22,389 nucleotides of DNA, taken from an uncultured Collinsella sp. GTDB taxonomy: Bacteria > Actinomycetota > Coriobacteriia > Coriobacteriales > Coriobacteriaceae. The translations under genes were made by a program, and so were the position numbers. Under the pieces are notes generated by a model. That model was not told where the DNA came from. It did no database searches and was given only the letters and a program-made list of their open reading frames with translations. The stretch is from contig CABUJL010000019.1 in assembly GCA_902491915.1 (NCBI GenBank), positions 1-22,389 of the forward strand. The letters are read 5' to 3'. Within the stretch, counting starts at the first letter, position 1; each line of letters opens with the position of its first letter. Positions 7,701-16,722 of the stretch are shown here, piece by piece.

Positions 7701-9065
7701 CTAGTTCTTGAGCGAGTTCAGCGGCGCCGGGAAGCGTCCACCACGGTGGGCAAGCACGGTGCCGGCGTTGGGGTTCACCGGCATGATGGGCGCACGGCCG
7801 AACAGACCGCCGTACTCAACGCAGTCGCCCACGCCCTTGCCGATAGCGGGAATCACGCGGACGGCCGTGGTCTTATTGTTGATGACGCCGATAGCCATCT
7901 CGTCGGCGATGATGCCGGCGATGGTCTCGACCGGGGTGTCGCCGGGGATGGCGATCATGTCCAGGCCGACGGAACACACGCAGGTCATGGCCTCGAGCTT
8001 CTCGAGCGAAAGCGCGCCGGCCTCGACGGCGGCGATCATGCCGGCATCCTCGGACACGGGGATAAAGGCGCCGGAGAGACCACCCACGCTGGAGCTGGCC
8101 ATGACGCCGCCCTTCTTGACGGCATCGTTGAGCATGGCGAGCGCGCAGGTCGTGCCCGGGCCACCGCAGGTGCCAACACCGATGATCTCGAGGATGCGGG
8201 CAACGGAGTCGCCGATGGCAGGCGTGGGAGCCAGCGACAGGTCGACAATGCCCTTCTCGACACCCAGACGGCGGGCTGCCTCGCGGCTCATGAGCTCGCC
8301 GGCGCGGGTGATCTTAAAGGCGGTCTGCTTAATCTTCTCGGCGACCTCCATCATCGATGCGGAATCGGGCAGCGTCTCCAGGGCTGCGGCCATAACGCCG
8401 GGGCCCGAAACGCCTACGTTGATGACGGCGTCGGCCTCGCCACCGCCGTGGACGGCGCCCGCCATAAACGGGGAGTCCTCGACCATATTGGCAAAGCAGA
8501 CAAACTTGGAAGCGCCGACGGAATCCTGGTCGGCCGTGAGCTTAGCGGCGTCGATGATGGTCTGCGCAGCCATGAGTACGGCGTCCATGTTGATGCCGGC
8601 GCGCAGGCTGGCGACGTTGACGCTGGAGCAGACGCGGCTGGTGGTGGCGAGCGCCTGGGGGATGGACTGGATGACGCGGCGGTCGGCGTCGCCAATGCCC
8701 TTCTGGACGAGTGCGGAGAAACCGCCCAGGTAATCGATGCCGAGCGTCTCGGCCGCGCGGTCGAGGGCATGCGCGATGGGGGTGAGGTCCTCATCCTTGC
8801 AGCACGCGGCGATCTGCGCCACCGGGGTGACGGAAACGCGCTTGTTGACGATGGGGATACCGTACTCACGCTCGAGGTTCTCGGCGGTCTCGACCAGGTG
8901 CTCAGCCGTGTGCGTCACGTGGTCGTAGATCTTCGTGCACATGCGGTCGAGGTTCTCGTCACCGCAACCCATGAGGGAAACACCCATGGTGATGGTCCTG
9001 ATGTCGAGGTTCTGCTCCTCAACCATGCCGCGGGTTTCCGCGATTTCTGCGGGCGTGATCGCCAT
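7701..9065 (-). CDS. PFL family protein (UPF0210/DUF711)
   Basis: A 454-aa protein of a widespread family with no settled biochemical role; it has a glycyl-radical-enzyme-like (pyruvate formate lyase-like) fold assignment by family name. Recognised by the start MAITPAEIAETRGMVEEQNLDIRTITMGVSLMGC, YLGGFSALVQKG, GTCGGPGTTCALAMLNDAVKKGG and the C-terminal VGDCVEYGGLFGRAPIMPVN. The ATG at 9065 is chosen because TAGGAG lies about seven nt upstream and family members begin at this point; the frame runs 19 codons further upstream without a ribosome site. In many bacteria the gene pairs with a small ACT-domain gene; none is present here. It is instead last in the methionine cluster, 108 nt after metH with a hairpin in between, so it may be co-transcribed. 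Confidence 0.88.
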   Translation of the reverse strand: MAITPAEIAETRGMVEEQNLDIRTITMGVSLMGCGDENLDRMCTKIYDHVTHTAEHLVETAENLEREYGIPIVNKRVSVTPVAQIAACCKDEDLTPIAHALDRAAETLGIDYLGGFSALVQKGIGDADRRVIQSIPQALATTSRVCSSVNVASLRAGINMDAVLMAAQTIIDAAKLTADQDSVGASKFVCFANMVEDSPFMAGAVHGGGEADAVINVGVSGPGVMAAALETLPDSASMMEVAEKIKQTAFKITRAGELMSREAARRLGVEKGIVDLSLAPTPAIGDSVARILEIIGVGTCGGPGTTCALAMLNDAVKKGGVMASSSVGGLSGAFIPVSEDAGMIAAVEAGALSLEKLEAMTCVCSVGLDMIAIPGDTPVETIAGIIADEMAIGVINNKTTAVRVIPAIGKGVGDCVEYGGLFGRAPIMPVNPNAGTVLAHRGGRFPAPLNSLKN

Positions 9066-9110
9066 CCTTGCGCTCCTATCTGCCAAAACGAGCATAGTCC
9101 CCTTTATTCT

Positions 9111-9148
9111 AACGTGCCGCACACGTCTCGTGGCGCGTGCGGCACGTT
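9111..9148. terminator. Strong hairpin between metH and the PFL gene
   Basis: Perfect 12-bp stem AACGTGCCGCAC 9111-9122 with GTGCGGCACGTT 9137-9148, 14-nt loop. On the minus strand (direction of metH) the stem is followed by AGAATAAA rather than U residues, so it may slow or process the transcript more than end it. On the plus strand it ends in TTTT. Called terminator-like only. Confidence 0.45.
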
Positions 9149-9173
9149 TTGGTGCTCGGTTGTTTCCGTTGTG

Positions 9174-11729
9174 TTACTGCCCAAAGACCTCTTCGGCGAT
9201 GCGCGCGCTCTCGGCGGCGTCCTTGGCGTAGTAGTCTGCGCCGATCTGTTTGGCGTATTCGGGGGTGAGCACAGCGCCGCCCACGATGATCTTGACGCCT
9301 GGGACCTCGGCATGAAGCAGCTTGATGGTCTCCTCCATGGCGACGACCGTGGTGGTCATAAGCGCCGAGAGGCCGACGAGCTTAATGTCGCGCTCCTGTA
9401 CGGTCTTGAGTACTTCCTGCGGATCGACGTCGCGACCCAGATCAAAGACGGTGTAGCCGTAGTTATCGAGCAGCATCTTGACGATGTTCTTACCGATGTC
9501 GTGGATATCGCCTTTAACGGTGGCAACGCAGATCTTACCCTTGTCGGCAATCTCGCCGGCGGGCATCAGACGCTTGATGGTGTCAAAGCCCACGCGTGCG
9601 GCCTCGGCTGAGGCCATGAGCTGCGGCAAGAAGAACTTTCCCTGGTCAAAGAGGACTCCGACCTCATCGAGGGCGGGGATAAAGTGGTTGTTGATGAGGT
9701 CCATGGCGTCGTGGTCTGCCAGCAGACGCTTGGTTTCGGCCGCGATCTCGCCTTTGCGGCCCGAGACGACCATGTGGCGGATGGGGTCGTCATCGGCGCT
9801 TGCGGTGGTGCTTGCGGCAGGCGCGGTGTCGGTCGATGCTGACTGAGCGGCCGCCGGGTTCGCGGCGATCTTATACGGATCGGTCCAGCCGGCGTAGCGC
9901 TCGATGTATCCGGTCGAGCCCTCGTCCTCGACGCTCAGCACGCGATAGCTGTAGACGGTGTCCATAAAGCGCTTGGAACCCGGGTTCATGATGGGGGCGT
10001 CCAGACCTGCACCAAAGGCGGCGGCCAAAAAGACCGAGCCCAGCAGCGGGCGCGCGGGCAGGCCAAAGCTGATGTTCGATACGCCGAGTGCGCACTTGAC
10101 GCCCAGGCGCTCCTTGCACATAGACATGGCACGTAGAATTTGCTCAGCCTGGCGCTGGTTGGTCGAGGCGGTCATGACCAGGCAGTCGATGAGGATACGG
10201 TCTGGGCCGATGCCGTAACGGGCGGCTTCGGCCACGATGCGCTCGGCGATGGCGAAGCGAGCCTCGGCGGTGTCGGGGATGCCGCCTTCGTCGAGCGTGA
10301 GGCCGACGACGTTGGCGCCGTAGTGGGCGACCAGCGGGAAGATCTCGTCCATGATCTGCTGCTTGCCGTTGACCGAGTTGATGATGGGCTTGCCGGCGTA
10401 GCGGCGCACGGCGGCCTCGACGGCGGCGGGGTCGGTGGAGTCGATCTGCAGCGGCAGCAGCGTGGAGCCTTGGAGCTGCTCGGTCGCTTGCTGGATGACC
10501 TTGACCTCGTCGATCTCGGGCAGGCCCACGTTGACGTCCAGGATGTCGGCGCCCTGCTCCTGCTGGCTGATGCCCTGGCTCACGACGTAGTCCAGGTCGC
10601 CGTCGCGTAGGGCCTGCTGCAGGCGCTTTTTGCCGGTGGGATTGATGCGCTCGCCGATGACGGCAATCTTGTGGCCGTCGCAGGGAAGGTCCACGACCGT
10701 CTGGGCGCTCGTGACCGACATACTGGGCTTGCGATGGCGTGGGCTGGGCGTGTGGTTGTCGATAAGCGTGCGTAGAGCCGCCATGTGCGCCGGCGTGGTG
10801 CCGCAGCAACCGCCCACGACGCTCACGCCGTCCTCAATCATGCCGGCGACGGCCTCGGCGTACTCGGGTGCCTGGATATCAAAGACGGTATTGCCGTCGT
10901 CGTCCACGCGGGGCAGTCCCGCATTGGCCTGCACCATAACGGGCTTGTCGGTAACGGTGAGCATGCGCGCGGCGAGCCCTCGGAGCTCGGCCGGTCCCTG
11001 ACTGCAGTTGATGCCCAGGACGTCGGCGCCGATGGCGTCGAGGGTGATGGCGGCGACCTCGGGGCTCGTGCCCAAGAAGGTGCGGCCGTCTTCCTCAAAG
11101 GTCATGGTGGCAAAGACGGGCAGGTCAGAATTCTCGCGGCAGGCGAGGACTGCCGCCTTGATCTCGGCAAGATCGGTCATGGTCTCGATAATAAAGAGGT
11201 CCACACCCGCATCGACGCCGGCACGCACTTCCTCGGCAAAGAGGTCATAGGCCTCGTCGAAGCTCAGGGTGCCCAGGGGGCGAAGCAGCGCGCCGATGGG
11301 ACCGATATCGCCGGCGACGTAGCGGGCGCCGGCCTCGCGGGCGCAGGTGACTGCCGCGGCAAAGACGTCTGCCACGGTGGCGGCGCCGTCGAGCTTGTGG
11401 GCGTTGGCGCCAAAGGTGTTGGCGGTGATCACGTCGCAGCCGGCCTCGACGTACTGACGCTGAATATCGGTGATGACCTGGGGCTCCTCAAAGTTGAGCA
11501 GCTCGGGCAGGGCGCCTGCCTTCATGCCGGCGGCCTGCAGCATGGTGCCCATGCCGCCGTCAAACAGCAGGTGCCCGGTGCCCTCGATGGCGGCACGCAA
11601 GCGATCGTCCTTAATGCGCAGGTCGTCGATCGTGCGTGTCTTGTATGCAGCGCCGTTGCAGCGTGCGGCATTGACGGGCGCTGCCAGCGCGGTACCGTCC
11701 AGATTATGAGTGATAAGCGGAGTAAACAT
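9174..11729 (-). CDS. metH: Cobalamin-dependent methionine synthase lacking the reactivation domain
   Basis: An 851-aa enzyme that moves a methyl group from methyl-tetrahydrofolate through cobalamin to homocysteine. Domains in order: homocysteine-binding barrel (about 42-325) with FDGGMGTMLQ and zinc ligands C242 (GINCSQGP), C308 and C309 (VVGGCCGTTP); pterin-binding barrel (about 355-600) starting IGERINPTGKK; an Ala/Ser/Thr-rich linker (624-646); the helical cap (about 650-725); and the B12-binding domain with DIHDIGK, H743 being the lower axial ligand, plus GLSALMTTT and IIVGGAV. It ends after the B12 domain, whereas E. coli MetH (over 1200 aa) continues into a SAM-binding activation domain; here that function is in the upstream gene. 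The ATG has AGGAG six nt upstream. The first 40 residues are not part of the barrel. The gap to the upstream gene is 9 nt. Confidence 0.94.
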   Translation of the reverse strand: MFTPLITHNLDGTALAAPVNAARCNGAAYKTRTIDDLRIKDDRLRAAIEGTGHLLFDGGMGTMLQAAGMKAGALPELLNFEEPQVITDIQRQYVEAGCDVITANTFGANAHKLDGAATVADVFAAAVTCAREAGARYVAGDIGPIGALLRPLGTLSFDEAYDLFAEEVRAGVDAGVDLFIIETMTDLAEIKAAVLACRENSDLPVFATMTFEEDGRTFLGTSPEVAAITLDAIGADVLGINCSQGPAELRGLAARMLTVTDKPVMVQANAGLPRVDDDGNTVFDIQAPEYAEAVAGMIEDGVSVVGGCCGTTPAHMAALRTLIDNHTPSPRHRKPSMSVTSAQTVVDLPCDGHKIAVIGERINPTGKKRLQQALRDGDLDYVVSQGISQQEQGADILDVNVGLPEIDEVKVIQQATEQLQGSTLLPLQIDSTDPAAVEAAVRRYAGKPIINSVNGKQQIMDEIFPLVAHYGANVVGLTLDEGGIPDTAEARFAIAERIVAEAARYGIGPDRILIDCLVMTASTNQRQAEQILRAMSMCKERLGVKCALGVSNISFGLPARPLLGSVFLAAAFGAGLDAPIMNPGSKRFMDTVYSYRVLSVEDEGSTGYIERYAGWTDPYKIAANPAAAQSASTDTAPAASTTASADDDPIRHMVVSGRKGEIAAETKRLLADHDAMDLINNHFIPALDEVGVLFDQGKFFLPQLMASAEAARVGFDTIKRLMPAGEIADKGKICVATVKGDIHDIGKNIVKMLLDNYGYTVFDLGRDVDPQEVLKTVQERDIKLVGLSALMTTTVVAMEETIKLLHAEVPGVKIIVGGAVLTPEYAKQIGADYYAKDAAESARIAEEVFGQ

Positions 11730-11738
11730 CGAGGGCTC

Positions 11739-12527
11739 CTAATGGCTGGAATAGCAGGTGGTGTGGGCGGCACGGAAGCGGCAGTTCTCGCGCATGCGGC
11801 AGATATTGCAGGTGGGGCGGCTTTGGGCGTCGTGGACCTCGCCATCGAACAGGCCGATCACCGCGGTCACGCTTTTGGTGGGCATGAGCAGGCTGGTGGG
11901 CGTGACGGTCAGGCCGATAAGCCGCGTGGCGTTGAGCGCATTGACGATCGAGCGCTGGGCCGAGAGCGGGCAGTCGCCGTAGCCGGGGCTAAAGCGCCAG
12001 TTGCCGGCGAGCCCATGAACGGCGGCGTCCGTCTTGACCTGCTGGTCCATTTGCTCAACGGCGGCTTCCACGTAAGCGGAGCACGCGGCGTCGAGCACGG
12101 CGCCCTCCAGGGGATGTTGGGCTCCCGTGGTGCGCAGGCGACGCTCGGCGTCCATGCCGAGGGTGCATGCCATGAGCGCGGCAAAGCGGGCGTCTTTGAG
12201 ATGTCGATAGATATCACGACCGCGCAGCTCAACGTTGGTGCCGACCAGACGGATGCAAGGCTTGCCCTGCTCGTCCACGCCCGTGGCATCGATGGCAAAT
12301 ACGCGGCGCACGCCACGGGGCTCAATGTCCAATTCCAGACGCTCGACCACAAGCTCAATACGCTGCGACAGCTCGGGCTCAATCTGCTGGCCGCCGTAAC
12401 CCAGATACCGCAGCATCTCGGCACGGTCGACACGGGGATGGTGCGCAGCATCGACACGGTAAAGCGCCGGCGACGCAAGGTCGGCCGGCACTTCGACAGC
12501 GGCTGTATCGATGTGCGGTTTTTCCAT
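11739..12527 (-). CDS. Stand-alone MetH reactivation (activation-domain) protein
   Basis: A 262-aa protein resembling the C-terminal activation domain of cobalamin-dependent methionine synthase, which binds SAM and an electron donor to re-methylate inactive cob(II)alamin. Seen: YLGYGGQQIEPELSQRI near residue 41, and RFSPGYGDCPLSAQ (178-191) corresponding to the SAM-binding R-x-x-x-G-Y element. The C terminus carries C240, C243 and C249 (CNICRMRENC) plus C258, not found in E. coli MetH; such cysteines could bind metal or an iron-sulfur cluster, but this is inference. Its ATG overlaps the metF stop by one base (TAATG), indicating translational coupling, and metH follows after 9 nt. It is therefore the likely partner of the short MetH. 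No symbol is used, since naming in this family is not uniform. Confidence 0.88.
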   Translation of the reverse strand: MEKPHIDTAAVEVPADLASPALYRVDAAHHPRVDRAEMLRYLGYGGQQIEPELSQRIELVVERLELDIEPRGVRRVFAIDATGVDEQGKPCIRLVGTNVELRGRDIYRHLKDARFAALMACTLGMDAERRLRTTGAQHPLEGAVLDAACSAYVEAAVEQMDQQVKTDAAVHGLAGNWRFSPGYGDCPLSAQRSIVNALNATRLIGLTVTPTSLLMPTKSVTAVIGLFDGEVHDAQSRPTCNICRMRENCRFRAAHTTCYSSH

Positions 12528-13399
12528 TACCCCAGGCGCTCCATAATGGTCGCGGCGATCGCAGGACGGTTCATAGTGTACAGGTGCAGGCCGTCGGCGC
12601 CGTGCTCCTTGAGGTCGTAAAGCTGGCGGGCGGCATAATCTACACCGGCTGCCTGCAGGCTCTCGGGGTCATTCTCGTACTTGGCGAGAATCTTGATGAC
12701 GGGGGAGGGCAGCGACGCGCCGCACATAAAGACCATGCGGCTGATCTGCGACTTGCCCATAAACGGCATGATGCCCGCGGTAATGGGCACGGTGATGCCG
12801 GCCTTGTCGGCAAGCTCGCGAAAACGGTAGAAGCACTCGTTATCAAAGAAGAGCTGCGTCACAAAGAAGCTCGCGCCGGCGTCCTGCTTTTGCTTGAGGT
12901 GTTCGACCGAGAGGTTGAGATCCTCACAGGCAATGTGGCCCTCGGGGTAGGCTGCGGCGCCCACGCAAAAGCCGGCGTCGACGAGCTCGGGGATGAGGTC
13001 ACGGGCGTAGGCGTAGTCGGAGGCGGGCTTGTCGTCCTCGGTCGCGCCGGCAGGGAGATCGCCACGCAGGGCCAGAATGTTTTCAACGCCGGCGGTGCGA
13101 TACTCGTCGATCTTGGCGGCGATGTCGGCGTGGGTGCGGCCCACGCAGGTGAGGTGTGCCACAGAGGGCGTGTCGAATTCGCTCGAAATCATATGCGCGA
13201 TGGGGGCGGTGGTGGCGCCGTTGCCCGAGCCGCCGGCCGAGCAGGTGACCGAGACAAAGCTCGGCGAAAGCTTGCACAGATTGCCTGCCACTTCGCGAGC
13301 CGTGTCGAGGGTGAGCTCGCCCTTGGGCGGGAACATCTCAAACGAAACGGGCGCGGTGCCCTGGGATGCTGCCTGCTTAAAAACCTCGTCGACGCGCAT
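12527..13399 (-). CDS. metF: Methylenetetrahydrofolate reductase
   Basis: A 290-aa flavoprotein reducing 5,10-methylene-THF to 5-methyl-THF, the methyl donor for the MetH encoded two genes downstream. Seen: VSFEMFPPKGE, where E21 matches the catalytic glutamate; SFVSVTCSAGGSG; HLTCVGRTHADI; ILALRGDLPAG, the FAD-contacting loop; and FFVTQLFFDNECFYRF. The length is typical of bacterial MetF. The ATG at 13399 has an excellent ribosome site (AGAGGAG, about seven nt upstream); the frame runs 22 codons further without one. First gene of the cluster, so its promoter must lie in the divergent region shared with glnN. A hairpin TGCTGTA 13433-13439 with TACAGCA 13447-13453 lies in its leader. I saw no SAM or cobalamin riboswitch consensus there. 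Confidence 0.95.
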   Translation of the reverse strand: MRVDEVFKQAASQGTAPVSFEMFPPKGELTLDTAREVAGNLCKLSPSFVSVTCSAGGSGNGATTAPIAHMISSEFDTPSVAHLTCVGRTHADIAAKIDEYRTAGVENILALRGDLPAGATEDDKPASDYAYARDLIPELVDAGFCVGAAAYPEGHIACEDLNLSVEHLKQKQDAGASFFVTQLFFDNECFYRFRELADKAGITVPITAGIMPFMGKSQISRMVFMCGASLPSPVIKILAKYENDPESLQAAGVDYAARQLYDLKEHGADGLHLYTMNRPAIAATIMERLG

Positions 13400-13825
13400 A
13401 TCGTGCTCCTCTAGATACGTAATAGTGTGATGTGCTGTAAGGATTCTACAGCACCACTGTGTCACGGTGGAGTTTCACTCGTTATTCGGGGATACCAATC
13501 AAAGATGCCTTGCTATCGGCTTTCTCTATAACAGAGCGGCTAATCTAGGCACGGACTATAAAGACTGGTATCTGATGCAAAATACCAGTTAATAGAGCTC
13601 CATCCCAAATTGTCTACCCTTAAACCATGGGGAGAGGTCTGCAATTTATGCAGTTGATTGGCTGTTGAGGGTGGCAACGCCGCCTCGATAGGGTAACCTC
13701 ATTGATTGGTTTCGCGACAGCAACATAACGGTAATGTCGCGGAAACACGGCGAGTCTAAGCTATGGCTCGTTCGTTAGTAATCAACACCGCTTCTCACGC
13801 GGTGCCGATACGAAGGGAGTTCCGT
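13400..13825. promoter_or_regulatory. Divergent regulatory region between metF and glnN
   Basis: A 426-nt AT-richer gap with many inverted repeats. Decamers of the type GAYTGGTATC occur at 13563-13572 (+) and 13491-13500 (-, GATTGGTATC), and a third copy (AACTGGTATT) at 13581-13590 (-); the last two form a perfect ACTGGTAT/ATACCAGT inverted repeat (13564-13571, 13582-13589). Closer to glnN are CGCGACA 13713-13719 with TGTCGCG 13735-13741, and CACCGC 13786-13791 with GCGGTG 13799-13804. A weak promoter for glnN is TTGAGG 13665-13670 with TAGGGT 13689-13694 (18-nt spacer). No known riboswitch was recognised. Confidence 0.5.
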
Positions 13826-15913
<2,088 letters not shown>

Positions 15914-15944
15914 AGCGTAACTGACATATCGTCACGGTATTGAG

Positions 15945-15976
15945 CCGGGGTCCGCATCATGTGGGCCCCGGTTTTT
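15945..15976 (+). terminator. Rho-independent terminator after glnN
   Basis: Twelve-pair stem 15945-15956 with 15960-15971 (two G-T pairs), three-base loop, then TTTTTGTTT. It lies 31 nt after the glnN stop. Confidence 0.9.
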
Positions 15977-16038
15977 GTTTGCGAAGGACGTTTAGGAGTC
16001 CGTTTTGCAACTGATTCGCCCACGTAATAAGGGGTCGT

Positions 16039-16253
16039 GGGCAAAAAACGTCAAATATGAGTACTGTCACAAGTCCTGTAGCATTATCTTTTTACAAAAT
16101 ATGCAGTATTACGCAACATATGTCCAAGTACTTAGCCGATAAACGTCTGCAATTTTTCCGCCGTAGGACGCCTGACGGCTAAATCGCCTTCTGAAGGCAT
16201 GAAATCGCTGTAACTAAAATGGTAACAGTACTCATATTTGCCATTTTTTACCC
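16039..16253. mobile_element. MITE-like noncoding element with 29-bp terminal inverted repeats
   Basis: The ends 16039-16067 and 16225-16253 are inverted repeats matching at 26 of 29 positions, with a perfect 16-bp inner part (CAAATATGAGTACTGT and its complement). The outer part is GGG-Y-AAAAAA. The 157-bp interior is AT-rich compared with the flanking genes, has no supported ORF, and contains small hairpins (GCCGT/ACGGC and GCCTT/AAGGC near 16160-16200). There is no clear target-site duplication. The size, paired termini and lack of coding capacity fit a miniature inverted-repeat element moved by a transposase elsewhere; a large structured RNA is the alternative. Confidence 0.6.
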
Positions 16254-16317
16254 GCTGGCTTTGCGATGATGCCGGGGTCCGCACCCTGCCGGGTTCGAAT
16301 CCCGGCACATGGATAGC

Positions 16318-16348
16318 AAAAAGCCCGCTACCGCGAGGGTAACGGGCT
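16318..16348 (-). terminator. Duplicated tRNA-Glu terminator
   Basis: Same hairpin as at 16507-16537: 11 stem positions with one C-A mismatch, loop GCGAG, ending in five U on the minus strand (16318-16322). It could act as a back-up terminator for the tRNA-Glu transcript. Confidence 0.7.
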
Positions 16349-16360
16349 CTTCAATTCAAA

Positions 16361-16378
16361 TGGTGCCCCCAGCGGGAT
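16361..16378 (-). pseudogene. Remnant of tRNA-Glu: only the 3' 18 nt
   Basis: On the minus strand this reads ATCCCGCTGGGGGCACCA, identical to the end of the intact tRNA-Glu at 16550-16567. The rest of the tRNA (T-loop, anticodon and D arms) is absent. It cannot form a tRNA. It marks a duplication boundary, as left by integration into a tRNA 3' end or by unequal recombination. Confidence 0.7.
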
Positions 16379-16466
16379 GTCCGCGTGCGGCTGGCGCCGC
16401 CCGCTTCCGCTGCGTCGCTTCGCTCCTTGCGTGCTGCGCTGGAAAACGCTTGCGCGTTTCCTCAGC

Positions 16467-16567
16467 TCCGCACCCTGTCGGGTTCGAATCCCGGCGCATG
16501 GGTAGCAAAAAGCCCGCTACCGCGAGGGTAACGGGCTCTTCAATTCAAATGGTGCCCCCAGCGGGAT
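16467..16567. repeat. 101-bp direct repeat, copy 2 (overlaps intact tRNA-Glu 3' end)
   Basis: Second copy of the repeat at 16278-16378. Here the minus-strand sequence continues past 16567 into a complete tRNA-Glu. The plus-strand T-arm look-alike in this copy (TCGGGTTCGAATCCCGG) has lost one closing pair relative to copy 1. Confidence 0.85.
16507..16537 (-). terminator. Rho-independent terminator of tRNA-Glu
   Basis: Minus strand: stem 16537-16527 with 16521-16511 (10 pairs, one mismatch at 16531/16517), loop 16522-16526, U-tract 16511-16507. It lies 13 nt after the CCA end of the tRNA. Confidence 0.85.
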
Positions 16568-16626
16568 TCGAACCCGCGATATCCACCTTGAAAGGGTGGC
16601 GTCCTTGGCCGCTAGACGATGGGGAC
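16550..16626 (-). tRNA. tRNA-Glu (anticodon TTC), CCA encoded
   Basis: A complete cloverleaf on the minus strand: acceptor GTCCCCA with TGGGGGC (one T-G pair), D arm GTC/GAC around TAGCGGCCAAG, anticodon stem CCACC/GGTGG with loop CTTTCAA (anticodon TTC, reading GAA/GAG), five-base variable loop, T stem GCGGG/CCCGC with loop TTCGAAT, discriminator A and encoded CCA (16552-16550). 74 nt plus CCA. It decodes glutamate. It sits between a good -10 box upstream and a terminator downstream, so it is an independent unit. Confidence 0.96.
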
Positions 16627-16636
16627 AGCGGGAAAG

Positions 16637-16665
16637 AGTATAGCAGACTTTTTTAGCCGTTCACA
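16637..16665 (-). promoter_or_regulatory. Probable promoter of tRNA-Glu
   Basis: Minus strand: TATACT at 16642-16637, ten nt before the mature tRNA 5' end, with TGTGAA 17 nt upstream as a poor -35. The -10 matches consensus in five of six bases. The AT-rich 60-nt gap to the neighbouring terminator leaves few alternatives. Confidence 0.5.
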
Positions 16666-16681
16666 TATCGTTGGCAAACTG

Positions 16682-16716
16682 AAAAACCACCACAAAGGTG
16701 CCCCCTTTGTGGTGGT
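16682..16716 (-). terminator. Terminator of the MurT-GatD operon
   Basis: Minus strand: 13-pair stem 16716-16704 with 16698-16686, five-base loop 16699-16703, followed by U at 16686-16682. It starts seven nt after the stop codon of the fusion gene. Confidence 0.9.
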
Positions 16717-16722
16717 GAGGTG

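Larger units (their letters stand above)
16278..16378. repeat. 101-bp direct repeat, copy 1 (truncated tRNA-Glu end plus terminator)
   Basis: Matches 16467-16567 at 98 of 101 positions (differences C/T, A/G, A/G in the first third), offset 189 bp. Read on the minus strand it holds the last 18 nt of tRNA-Glu including CCA (16361-16378) and the tRNA terminator (16318-16348). Read on the plus strand its first third holds a tRNA T-arm look-alike, CCGGGTTCGAATCCCGG. After 16378 the sequence departs from tRNA-Glu into a GC-rich 88-nt spacer (16379-16466) with no supported gene, including a hairpin GGAAAACGC/GCGTTTCC with one bulge. Confidence 0.85.

Noticed and set aside
7545..9611. 688-codon plus-strand ORF
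   Set aside because: It lies antisense to the PFL gene and the end of metH, crosses the palindrome, and has no ribosome site or family motifs; it is a GC-driven shadow frame.
10785..12620. 611-codon plus-strand ORF
   Set aside because: It is antisense to metH and the reactivation gene, both recognised by strong motifs.
13400..13490. SAM or cobalamin riboswitch before metF
   Set aside because: Expected because of the methionine genes, but no conserved core or B12-box was found; only one short hairpin is present.
16309..16656. 115-codon plus-strand ORF including VPPAGFEPAIS
   Set aside because: This peptide is the well-known mistranslation of the complement of a tRNA gene; the frame runs over two repeats and tRNA-Glu.
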